From the NCBI GenBank assembly GCA_021397845.1, contig CM038049.1, positions 106,298,877 to 106,362,876 of the forward strand: DNA of 64,000 nucleotides. Direction: 5' to 3'. Both the position numbers and the translations under genes were made by a program. The notes beneath the pieces were generated by a model that saw only the letters and a list, made by a program, of their open reading frames with translations, did no database searches and was not told where the DNA came from. Numbering within the stretch: the stretch's first letter is position 1; every line of letters begins with the position of its first letter. The DNA is from Areca catechu (Eukaryota; Streptophyta; Magnoliopsida; Arecales; Arecaceae). Of the stretch, positions 1 to 10,658 are shown one piece after another.

Positions 1-402
1 GGGGGGAATGGACCTAAAATGTCCATCCCCCACTGAGCAAAGGGCCAAGGGGATGAGAGCTGGGAGATCAACGCTGCCGGCTGGCGCTGTATGTCGGCAT
101 GGCACTGGCATTTGTCGCACTTTTTAACGAAGTCGGCGGTGTCCTCCCTCATGGTTTTCCAGAAGTAACCCTGGTGGAGAGCTTTGTAAGCCAGTGTTCT
201 TCCTTCCACATGATTCCTACAGAGGCCTTCGTGTATCTCCTGGAGTACGAAGGCTGCCTCTGTGGGCCTGAGGCATTTTAGGAGTAGGTAAGAAGAGACC
301 GGCGGTAAAGCTGGCCTTCCACCAAAATGAATAGGGAGGCCTTTTTCTTAATGAGGCCTGCTTCCATGCGGTTCTCTGGCAAGGTGTCATCAGTGATGTA
401 CC
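1..402 (-). pseudogene. Tat-lineage Ty3/gypsy integrase N-terminal part (left-edge fragment)
   Basis: Read on the minus strand, this stretch translates as the linker and zinc-binding part of a gypsy integrase. It runs from a YITDDTLPENRMEA-like segment, through YRR and YFWKTMREDTADFV, to a CDKCQ motif, and reaches WGMDILGPF, the start of the catalytic core with its first Asp, at the window edge. Frame shifts and stops interrupt it, so it is not functional. It is the continuation of the gypsy pol at 10659-13261: the protein ends there in SWMDRYVRN and resumes here, split by the Copia element at 403-10658. The remaining integrase, 3' untranslated region and 3' LTR should lie left of the window. 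The fold is seen in the translation; the Tat assignment rests on the whole element. Confidence 0.85.
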
Positions 403-2791
403 TGTTGGAAATTGTGTCCCAAAGCCAATCGCCTGGGTTGTAGGTGGTTGTGCTAAGTATTGTATTCATTTTATGAATTAATAAAATATTATTTTTGGTA
501 GCTCATCACATACTTAATTTCCCTTAAATGAACTCTTTCCATGTGATGAAGTCCTTAGGACTACACTGACTTTGATACAGAGAGGATGTATCGAGTAGTC
601 CTTAAATCCTGTTCACAACCAAAGGATATATTGTACTGGACAGCAATATATCAAGTATAGGTTGTTGTAGTTCACATCGTTTGGTTTCCTCTTGACCAAA
701 TGAGTATGGTGACACTGATGTGATCTGCAAGTGGGATATTTGATATCTCATTGAACGTGACTCCGTGCAGCCCCTTTTCTGCCAAAGGGATACTCACGAT
801 TGGATATGGGTATATGTGTCCCTCTGACCTGAGGTCATCATGGTAGCTTGCAAGCAACTCCCTGTGCTTTGGTGCCGGACTACCCAGATTTTTAATCCGG
901 TGACGGAAGGTTTCTGGGTACAGGCAAGTACTTGTGGAGCAGTGATGGACCAAGATGGAATTGACCTGTCCAAACAATTTGGATTGAATGTCTCGCAGTA
1001 TCTCAATTTAGCAAATCCTCGACCGGGGTAGTCCTAGTGAAGAGTCACTGGGCTTGCGAGGTTGAGACACGTAGTCGACTGACTCAGTCTGGGTTGGCAG
1101 CCCAATCTCAGTCGTCATGAGCATTAGAGGTCAAAAGGATGAATTATACGGTAACCATATGCCAGAGGTTCGATAGTTCGCTTCCGCATCTTCGATCTAT
1201 CCGGACGCCGGGACCCATTGCTAGATGGTTTCCTGTGCTGGTACTAGAAATTGTTCTAGTGCTACCGTTTAGGTTCGAACCTATGAGGTCACACGCCACA
1301 GAGGATAACTCTCTGATCCGGATACCGATTACGATTAGGAATCATCTTGGTTTTATGGTCACGGTATTTTTGAGCACTCTTTTTCCCATCTTGCCCTTGT
1401 CTGTGTCAACCAGAAATTGTTCCAGGCTGACCAGCGTTGCACCAGGATTTTTCTGAATCAGTTTTGAACTGATTCGGAGCTTGTTTCGGCCTCCAATTGG
1501 TTATGAACCAATTGAACCCAATTTAATTGGGCTTGAACTAGTTCAATTGGATTGAACCAATTGGTTTTTTTGGGATTGGACCGGTTTTGTTTGAACCAGT
1601 GGTTTTCCTCTCCTTGAACCGTTTACACGGTTTACTTTTCATTGGAATTTTTTCCAACCGGTGGGAGTGGAATTCCAAGCATCAAATGAAGCTGGGCGTC
1701 CCTTCCTCTTCTCCACCCGTTGGCATTCACTCCTTTTCTATTGTTGGTTCAATGGTTTTTAACATGGGTTAATGGCTTTAATCCCTCGTTTAAGGCTGAT
1801 TAAATGGGTTTATTGCTACCAAATGCTGTCCCTGCCTCTCCACCTTCCGTCGCTCCACCTCCCTTTCCCTCCCAGCAGCTTATATAAACACCATGCCATC
1901 CCCTGTTGTGTTTTGTTAAGTTTCAACGAGAGATAAGTGTTTATTCAACGTGTGAAAATTGAGGGAAAGCAACAAAAATCTCTGGGTATTCTTCTTCCTT
2001 GAGAGGCTCATTTGGAGTGCTCTTGGGGCTGGGTTTAGGAGTGTGTGAGGGAGAGAAACAAGGCCTTAATCCCTTGTTTTTGTTGTGCTCAAAGTTCTGC
2101 ACTGTAGCAGAAAACCTGTGACCGTGAAGCCCTCTTCCGGTGGCTAGCACCGTGCGTGGAGGCGGATTCGAGAGTCCCGGGCATGTCTCCCCTCTAGAGG
2201 GAGTACCACTCTACTCCTAGGAGCAAACCACACGAGCCCGGATCGCCCCAATCGCTCCAAAACGAAGGCCAAAGTCTGTTATCCAGTTCTGCTGCAGAAA
2301 TCTGGCAGCGGACTTTGGTGAATTATTTATTTTTTTTGGCTTAGATTTGATTGCAGCAACTAGTGGAAAATCGAAGAAGACTTGTCCAAGAAGCCGCTGC
2401 TCAAATTTGGGAGCAAACGGAGGTCCAGAAGGCAGTGTTTTGATGACGTTTTGCAAGCCAAAAACAGGGTCCCAAGGAGGAAGACGACTGGAATAACTTT
2501 ATTTCAGTTATTCCAGTCTATTCCAGGTTTATTCCAGAGTTATTCCAGGCAAAATAAAGGTATGGAAAATTTATTTTTTAATCATGCATGGATAGATTAA
2601 ATTGTTTAATATTTTATAAATATTTTATATATTTATGCATGCCTAAATGCAACTAGATCTGATTAATTCCTGGCGGAGCAGATACCCGCTGCGTGAATTT
2701 TAAAAATTATTTTAAAATCCTATCTGCTCCCGTAGATGTTTGCATGCCTAGTGTAGGATCTTGTCAAACCACCTGCATCAATTTACTTTCA
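403..2791 (+). repeat. Copia 1 5' LTR
   Basis: This 2389-bp LTR starts TGTTGGAAATTG and ends TTTACTTTCA just before the primer site. It matches 8268-10658 along its whole length. A TATATAA box lies at 1881-1887. A run of TTATTCCAG-like 10-bp units (about 2493-2550) sits just before an AATAAA. A patch at 1460-1570 is rich in inverted CCAATT/AATTGG motifs. Open frames in it are shadows. Confidence 0.95.
1881..1887 (+). promoter_or_regulatory. TATA box of Copia 1 5' LTR
   Basis: TATATAA occurs in the context GCAGCTTATATAAACACC and is conserved in the 3' LTR at 9747-9753. If used, transcription would start about 30 bp downstream, giving a U3 of about 1.5 kb. Position and conservation are seen; activity is inferred. 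Confidence 0.6.
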
Positions 2792-2792
2792 A

Positions 2793-2806
2793 TGGTATCA
2801 GAGCTA
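2793..2806 (+). other. Primer-binding site of Copia 1
   Basis: TGGTATCAGAGCTA follows the 5' LTR after one spacer base. It matches the usual complement of the initiator methionine tRNA 3' end, used by plant Copia elements to prime minus-strand synthesis. Confidence 0.93.
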
Positions 2807-4293
2807 GGTTGAATTTGTAATCTAATCTAGTATGCATGTTTACAGATTAAAAATTGTTTAATCTTAAAAATGTATCCAAGTTTTCTTTTTGGAACCTAGT
2901 TGAGACCTTCACCATGACCGTGTGTCTTTGACACGATGCGGATCGTCTGTGTTGGCCTTTTCAGAAGGATCCTTAAAGAATATTAAAATTAAAAATGTTT
3001 TAATTTGATGATACATAGTTTTAGGCATGTTTTATAAAATATTTGTAAAATTTTTTTTGATGCATGATTTTTTTTTGGTTATGTAAAAATGTTTTACATT
3101 ATGACTTAATTAAAATTATTTTAATTAAATCTTTGGCTTATTAAAATCATTTAGGTTTATGAAATCTAAAACACTTGCATAAGCCATTTTGGGTTAATTG
3201 GGTTAGCTGACTAGTTGGGTCCAAAACTGGGTTAGACCTAAGTTTAGTTGAACCGGATAATAAGAAGAAGATTAGACAACAGTTGTTTAAGGTCATTCTT
3301 TAGAACTATCTAATAGTTAGAATAGTTGATCCGTTCATCTAAAATGGATCCAATTAGTGGCTCAGTGGACGCCCGAGTCTTTAGGCTAGTCTGATCGAGT
3401 CTGGTATACCGACTGGTGTCGAGGTAGGTTTGGCATTGTGATCATGGTTGTATGAGGCTACCTCTTTCCTGGCCAACTTGGTTGGTGTCTAGGAAAGATG
3501 GTTAATAGCGGATACTCACCCATGATCTCACCTACCTGGCTAGTCGAGTCGACCAGAACTGATTGGAAAAGCTCAATGACTCGAGTTAACCCATGTCACC
3601 CAGGTTGATCGGTCTGACTGATCTATAGGTGCCCATGGATCATTTGTTGATTTATTTCAACCCTCATGGAATCTGATTGATTCAGTGGGAGGATGATCCA
3701 TGTCCTTATCTCTTTCTTCTGTCACAGTTAGAAATCCTCTAAAATTATTAGGTCCTTTAAAAAACTAAGTCAAGGAGTTGATAGTGTCTTTGCCTCCCAT
3801 TAAGTTAGATAGAAATGTGTCCACTAGCTTGGTGTGCATCGGCAGTTCCATAGAACGGGTGTACATTCGGCGACTGGAATTTCTATCTGATCGATGATGA
3901 TTCAGTGCAACCTCCTTAACGGGACCAGGTGGGCCGGCCATAGTCGGGCTTGGTCTTTAGTTAACTGGAAGCATTGGATTTTCATTTTAATGGTTAGACC
4001 TAACCAGAGACCCGCAATAGGAGGCCCCTAGGCCGATTGGGGTGCTCTCTGGGGCAAAATAAAATACTGAAAATTGTTTAGGAAAATAATTGGTTTACAA
4101 ACCTACCTTTAGGCTCGTATGGGTGAGCCGGCCATAGTCGGGCTCATGCGAGGCCTATTGGATTTCAGTACCCACTTGAGAAAAAGTATTTTCATGGATT
4201 GGAGTTAGAGGCTACAAATCTGAAAAATTAGTGGGAAAAACCTTTAGACTAAAGTCCAAGTCTTTTGGTTAAGTTATTAATTCATAAACTAAT
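2807..4293 (+). other. Copia 1 untranslated leader
   Basis: About 1.5 kb with no sustained open frame. It contains two copies of a 16-base core, CCGGCCATAGTCGGGC, at 3935-3950 and 4128-4143, each inside a longer near-match. Leaders of this kind normally carry packaging and dimerisation signals; that role here is only an inference. Confidence 0.6.
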
Positions 4294-4980
4294 TTGGTCT
4301 TGTTTTCATTTCAGATGTCTTCAAATTTATCGCTCCGGTCACTTCTCGATAACGAGAAGTTAAAGGGTCATAACTTCGATAGTTGGTATCGAAGATTAAG
4401 AATTGTTCTGGAGCATGAACGGATCCTATATGTGATAACGGATCCGGCACCTGAAATCCCTCCCGCTAATGCACGGAGTGCGGTCAGAGACGCTTATCTG
4501 AAGTGGGTCTCTGATCGCACTACTATCTGGTGCATTATGTTAGCGGCGATGAACGACAAGTTCAGTCGCAAATTCGAGGAGGCCAAACCTGATGAAATCC
4601 TTCAAAAATTGAAGGAATCCTTCGGCACCCCGAATGATGTAGAACGGTACAAAGTATCTTCTGCCATCTACAACTCCAAGATGCCGAATGGTGGTTCAGT
4701 CACTGATCATGTATTGTACATGATCGAGCTGATTGAAAAACTGGGCAAACTTGGATGCCCCTTGCACGAGCAGCTCGGCAAGGATGCGATCCTGAATTCT
4801 CTTCCCTCCTATCTTGACTTTCTTGATCATTACAGAATGAACAAGCCTGCAGTCAACTACCATGGTCTTTTGGAGTTATTGCAGACTTTCGAGAAAGACC
4901 ACCAACTGAATAAGGGGGTGGTGAATTTAGTGGGAGGAAGTAGAGGTCGTCGTCCCTTTAGAAAGGGAAGAAGAAAATAA
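4294..4980 (+). pseudogene. Copia 1 gag (capsid part), frameshifted at its 3' end
   Basis: A 228-codon frame. The natural start is probably the ATG at 4315 (MSSNLSLRSLLDNEKLKG), because this matches the usual N-terminus of copia-type gag and Copia 2 gag begins MASNLSLRGIL at 24063. The protein has the gag-polypeptide (UBN2-like) core, including WYRRLRIVLEHER, the IWCIMLAAMND segment and a basic tail. It should continue directly into a CCHC nucleocapsid. Instead it meets TAA at 4978-4980, and the zinc knuckle (CFYCKKKGHWKRNC) lies in another frame from 4998. A small indel in the A-rich tract near 4970-4990 explains this. The product would form the virus-like particle shell; as it stands the capsid and nucleocapsid are separated. 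Confidence 0.9.
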
Positions 4981-4997
4981 ATAAAAAGGGAAAGAAG

Positions 4998-7900
4998 GTG
5001 CAGAATGCTCCTGACCCGAGTCAAACCAGGAAGTATAAGGCTGATCAGTCTTCTGCAGAGTGCTTCTACTGCAAGAAGAAGGGACACTGGAAGAGGAACT
5101 GTCCTCTTTATATTGCGTCCCTTGATCCGAATAGGCCGAGGAAGCAGAAGTCTGCTGAACAAGGTATTTATATGATCAAACCTTGTAATTACTCAATTGT
5201 TGATACTGCTAACTGGGTATTGGATACTGGTAGTCCAATTCATGTTTGTAATTCATTACAGGGACTTCAAGTTAGTAGAAGATTTGAAGATGGAGAACAG
5301 TTTCTGAGCGTCGGGAATGGAAATCGTGTTCCAGTACTAGCGGTTGGAGTCCTGCATCTTGTCTTTGAGTCTTGTACTGTCAAACTAGTCGACTGTCACT
5401 ATTGTCCTAGTTTCATTATGAGCATAATCTCTGTAGGCCTTTTGGCCAATTATGGTTTTGAACTTTCAATAAAAGGAGATTTTTGCAATGTTATTTTGAA
5501 TAACTCTGTTATAATGAAAGCTAGATTAAATAATGGCATATGCGTACTATCAAGGCCTGTTAGTATAATGTACACTTCTAGCAAACGTCCAAGGTTAGAT
5601 AATGTCAATAATTTGTACCTTTGGCACTGTAGGCTAGGTCATATTAACCAAAATAGGATAAACAAGATGCGAGGAGATGGACTCCTCGAGGTCAGTGATT
5701 CTGAATCACTGCCCACTTGTGAATCCTGTTTACTTGGTAAAATGACCAAGTCACCTTTTACTGGAAAAGGTGAACGAGCTACAGAACTTCTAAGTCTAAT
5801 ACATACTGATGTATATGGACCGATGACAGTTAGTGCCAGAGAAGGATACAAATATTTCATTACTTTTACAGACGACTTTTCAAGATTCGGTTATGTCTTT
5901 TTAATGAGACATAAGTCTGAATCGTTTGAAATGTTCAAACGATACCGTAATGAAGTAGAAAAGCAAACTAAAAAAGTATTAAAACCCTTCGATCTGATCG
6001 AGGTGGTGAATACTTATCTGATATTTTTTTGACATATCTTGAGGAGAATGGAATTCTCTCTCAGTGGACTCCTCCAAGAATACCACAGTTGAATGGTGTG
6101 TCCGAAAGGAGGAATCGAACCTTATTGGACATGGTTCGATCCATGATGGGTTTTGCAACTCTGCTGCTATCCTTTTGGGGATATGCGCTTCAGACAGCCT
6201 GTTACTTATTAAATAATGTTCCAAGTAAGTCTGTTGTCTCCACTCCGTATGAGATGTGGAATGGGCGTAAACCCTCAATCTCACACCTTCGGGTCTGGGG
6301 TTGTCCGGCTTATGTAAAGCGTTTAGACTCAGACAAACTTGGTCCTAAGTCTAACAGGTGTTTATTCATTGGTTATCCTAAAAAAACAAAAGGGTATTTT
6401 TTCTACTTGGAGAATGAACAAAAGGTGTTCATTGCTCTTAGAGCTATCTTTTTGGAAAAGGAGTTCCTTGGAGAAGGAACTATAGCTTCTAAGATTGAAC
6501 TTGATGAAGTTCAGCCAATAGAAGAACCTACACACTCTAAGGACATCGTAGAATCGGCTATGATTGAATCACACCCAGAACCCATTAGGAGATCCGGTAG
6601 AATACCGCGTCACCCGGACAGATACTACGGTTTCTTGGTCCGGGATGGCGATCCCATTGAGCTCGATGAGAACAATGAGGATCCGATCACCAATATGGAT
6701 GCACTTCAGAGATCTGACTCTGAGGCATGGCTTGGAGCCATGCGATCCGAAATGGAATCCATGGAAATCAACAATGTTTGGACATTGGTTGATCCGCCTG
6801 AAGGAATAAAACCCATCGGGTGTAAATGGATCTTCAAGAGAAAAAGGGGCGCAGATGAAAAGGTAGAGACCTATAAAGCCCGTCTGGTTTCCAAAGGGTA
6901 TCGTCAGCGATATGGTATCGATTATGACGAGACTTTCTCCCCTGTGGCAATGCTCAAGTCCATTCGAATCATGCTTGCTTTGGCAGCATATTTTGATTAC
7001 GAGATCTGGTAGATGGATATTCGAACCGCTTTCCTGAATGGGGAGCTGGAAGAAGATGTGTATATGATACAGCCTGAAGGGTTCACATCCATAGATGAAT
7101 CAAAAGTATGCAAGTTGCAGAGGTCCATCTATGGACTCAAGCAAGCGTCTCGAAGTTGGAACTTACGGTTTGATAGGTGTATCAAATCGTATGGCTTCGT
7201 TAGGAACGGAGATGAACCGTGCATCTATAAATGGGTTAATGGTTCTGTGATCATATTCCTAGTACTGTATGTTGACGACATTCTCTTAATCGGGAATGAT
7301 GTCGCAGCATTACAAGGAATAAAGGTCTGGTTATCATCTCAATTCTCCATGAAGGACTTGGGTGAAGCTTCTTTTATACTAGGTATGAAGATCTATAGAG
7401 ATAGATCTAAGAAGCTTTTGGGACTGTCCCAGTCTATGTACATTGACACTGTGTTGAAACGGTTCAGCATGGAAAATTCCAAGAAAGGCTATCTTCCGAT
7501 AGGTTCCGGAATTACTCTTTCCAAGAAGGATTGTGCGACAACTCCTGAGGAAAGAGAGCGCATGAGTAAAGTACCTTATGCTTCTGCAGTAGGCTCTATC
7601 ATGTATGCTATGACATGTACTAGACCAGACGTGGCATACTCACTAGGAGTAGTGAGCAGATGCCAGTCTGACCCAGGTGAGGCGCATTGGAAGGTGGTTA
7701 AGTCCATCCTTAAGTATTTAAGAAATACTAAAGATCAATGGCTGATTTATGGAGAACCTGACTTGAAACTTGTGGGGTACTCTGACTCCAGTTTCAAGTC
7801 AGATAAAGATGATAGCAAGAGTGTGTCAAGGTTTGTTTTTACCCTGAATGGAGGAGCGATCTGCTGGAAAAGTTCTAAGCAGGCAACTATTGCAGACTCG

Positions 7901-8254
7901 GTATGCGAAGTAGAATATATTGCAGCATCAGATGTGGCAAAGGAAGCTGTGTGGTTGCGGAAGTTCCTTGGAGAGCTAGGGATGACACCTTCCCTAGATG
8001 GTCCTGTTCCGGTGTACTGTGACAGCACTGGAGCCATTGCTCAAGCTAAAGAGCCTAAAGCTCATCACCGCACCAAATACATTTTGCGGCGCTACCACCT
8101 CGTACGAGAGATTGTGGAACGAGGCGACATCAATCTTCTGAAGATCGATGGAAAAGAAAATTTGGCCGACCCCTTCACTAAAGCCCTCGGAATAAAAGAG
8201 TTCGACTATTGTAAATGGGAAATGGGTATTAGATACTCTTCTGATTGGCTTTAG
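4998..8254 (+). pseudogene. Copia 1 nucleocapsid-protease-integrase-RT-RNase H, two lesions
   Basis: Domains in order: CCHC knuckle (about 5060-5100); aspartic protease with LDTGS near 5217-5231; GAG-pre-integrase zinc region (LWHCRLGH to CESCLLGKM); integrase core with HTD, then RSDRGGEY and the Glu in NGVSERRNRTLLD; RT with YVDD at 7268-7279; and RNase H ending ADPFTKAL then DWL at the stop. Lesion one is a one-base loss in an A run near 5985, after which RSDRGGEYL continues in another frame (to 8254). Lesion two is TAG at 7010-7012, where the family has Gln (EIW-stop-MDIRTAFLNG). Outside these points the reading frame is intact, so inactivation is recent relative to the other elements here. 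Confidence 0.93.
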
Positions 8255-8267
8255 TACAAGTGGGAGT

Positions 8268-10658
8268 TGTTGGGAATTGTGTCCCAAAGCCAATCGCCTG
8301 GGTTGTAGGCGGTTGTGCTAAGTATTGTATTCATTTTATGAATTAATAAAATATTATTTTTGGCAGCTCATCACATACTTAATTTCCCTTAAATGAACTC
8401 TTTCCATGTGATGAAGTCCTTAGGACTACACTGACTTCGATACAGAGAGGATGTATCGAGTGGTCCTTAAATCCTGTTCACAACCAAAGGATATATTGTA
8501 CTGGACAGCAATATATCAAGTATAGGTTGTTGTAGTTCAAATCGTTTGGTTGTCCTCTTGACCAAATGAGTGTGGTGACACTGATGTGATCTGCAAGTGG
8601 GATATTTGATATATCATTGAACGTGACTCCGTGCAGCCCCTTTTCTGCCAAAGGGATACTCACGATTGGATATGGGTATATGTGTCCCTCTGACCTAAGG
8701 TCATCACGGTAGCTTGCAAGCAACTCCCTGTGCTTTGATGCCGGACTACCCAGATTTTTAATCCGGTGACGGAAGGTTTCTGGGTACAGGTAAGTACTTA
8801 TGGAGCAGTGATGGACCAAGATGGAATTGACCTGTCCAAACAGTTTGGATTGAATGTCTCGCAGTATCTTAATTTAGCAAATCCTCGACCGGGGTAGTCC
8901 TAGTGAAGAGTCACTGGGCTTGCAAGGTTGAGACACGTAGTCGACTGACTCAGTCTGGGTTGACAGCCCAATCTCAGTCGTCATGAGCATTAGAGGTCAA
9001 AAGGATGAATTATACGGTAACCATATGCCAGAGGTTCGATAGTTTGCTCCCGCATCTTCGACCTATCCGGACGCCGGGACCCATTGCTAGATGGTTTCCT
9101 GTGCTGGTACTAGAAATTATTCTAGTGCTACCGTTTAGGTTCGAACCTATGAGGTCACACGCCACAGAGGATAACTCTCTGATCCGGATATCGATTACGA
9201 TTGGGAATCATCTCAGTTTTATGGTCACGGTATTTTTGAGCACTCTTTTTCCCGTCTTGCCCTTGTCTGTGTCAACCGAAAATTATTCCAGGCTGACCAG
9301 CGTTGTGCCAGGATTTTTCTGAATCAGTTTTGAACTGATTCGGAGCTTGTTTCGGCCTCCAATTAGTTATGAACCAATTGAACCCAATTTAATTGGGCTT
9401 GAACCAGTTCAATTGGATTGAACCAATTGGTTTTTTTGGGAGTGGACCAGTTTTGTTTGAACCAGTGGTTTTCCTCTCCTTGAACCGTTTACACGATTTA
9501 CTTTTCGTTGGAATTTTTTCCAACTGCTGGGAGTGGAATTCCAAGCGTCAAATGAAGCTGGGCATCCCTTCCTCTTCTCCACCCGTTGGCATTCACTCCT
9601 TTTCTATTGTTGGTTCAATGGTTTTTAACATGGGTTAATGGCTTTAATCCCTCGTTTAAGGCTGATTAAATGGGTTTATTGCTACCATCTGCTGTCCCTG
9701 CCTCTCCACCTTCCGTCGCTCCACCTCCCTTTCCCTCCCAGCAGCTTATATAAACACCATGCCATCCCCTGTTGTGTTTTGTTAAGTTTCAACAAGAGAT
9801 AAGTGTTTATTCAACGTGTGAGAATTGAAGGAAAGCAACAAAAATCTCTGGGTATTCTTCTTCGATGAGAGGCTCATTTGTAGTGCTCTTGGGGCTGGGT
9901 TTAGGAGTGTGTGAGGGAGAGAAACAAGGCCTTAATCTCTTGTTTTTGTTGTGCTCAAAGTTCTGCACTGCAGCAGAAAACCTGTGACCATGAAGCCCTC
10001 TTCCGGCGGCTAGCACCATGCGTGGAGGCAGATCCGAGAGTCCCGGGCGTGTCTCCCCTCTAGAGGGAGTACCACTCTACTCCTAGGAGCAAACCACCCG
10101 AGCCGGGATAGCCCCAATCGCTCCGAAACGAAGGCCAAAGTCTATTGTCCAGTTCTGCTGCAGAAATCTAGCAGCAGACTTTGGTGAATTATTTAATTTT
10201 TTTGGCTTAGATTTGATTACAGAAACTGGTGGCAAATCGAAGAAGACTTGTCCAAAAAGCCGCTGCTCAAATTTGGGAGCAAACGGAGGTCCGAAAGGCA
10301 GTGTTCCGATGATGTTTTGCAAGCCAAAAACAGGGTCCCAAGGAGGAAGACGATTGGAATAACTTTATTCCAGTTATTCCAGTCTATTCCAGGTTTATTC
10401 CAGAGTTATTCCAGGCAAAATAAAGGTATGGAAAATTTATTTTTTAATCATGCATGGATAGATTAAATTGTTTAATATTTTATAAATATTTTATATGTTT
10501 ATGCATGCCTAAATGCAACTAGATCTAGATTAATTCCTGGCGGAGCAGATACCCGCTGCGTGAATTTTAAAAATTATTTTAAAATCCTATCTGCTCCCGC
10601 AGATGTTTGCATGCCTAGTATAGGATCTTGTCAAACCACCTGCATCAATTTACTTTCA
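8268..10658 (+). repeat. Copia 1 3' LTR
   Basis: This 2391-bp copy of 403-2791 starts TGTTGGGAATTG right after the purine tract and ends TTTACTTTCA. Its TATA box is at 9747-9753. The differences from the 5' LTR are scattered substitutions and single-base indels. Confidence 0.95.

Larger units (their letters stand above)
403..10658 (+). mobile_element. Copia 1: near-complete Ty1/copia LTR retrotransposon
   Basis: A 10.26-kb element with two 2.39-kb LTRs that begin TG and end CA, a primer site matching initiator Met tRNA, a 1.5-kb leader, gag, pol (protease, integrase, RT, RNase H) and a purine tract AAGTGGGAG just before the 3' LTR. The flanks are GTACC (398-402) and GTTCC (10659-10663), a 5-bp target duplication with one mismatch. 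The interrupted gypsy protein reads through this site. By eye the LTRs show roughly a dozen differences in their first 470 bp, so the insertion is fairly young but not current. Two frameshifts and one nonsense codon inactivate the polyprotein. The gag style and long LTRs fit the Tork/Angela side of Copia, but lineage is inferred. Confidence 0.95.

Noticed and set aside
672..1031. Open frames on both strands of the Copia 1 LTR, repeated at 8478-8819
   Set aside because: They lie wholly within LTR and are present in both LTRs only because the LTRs are copies.
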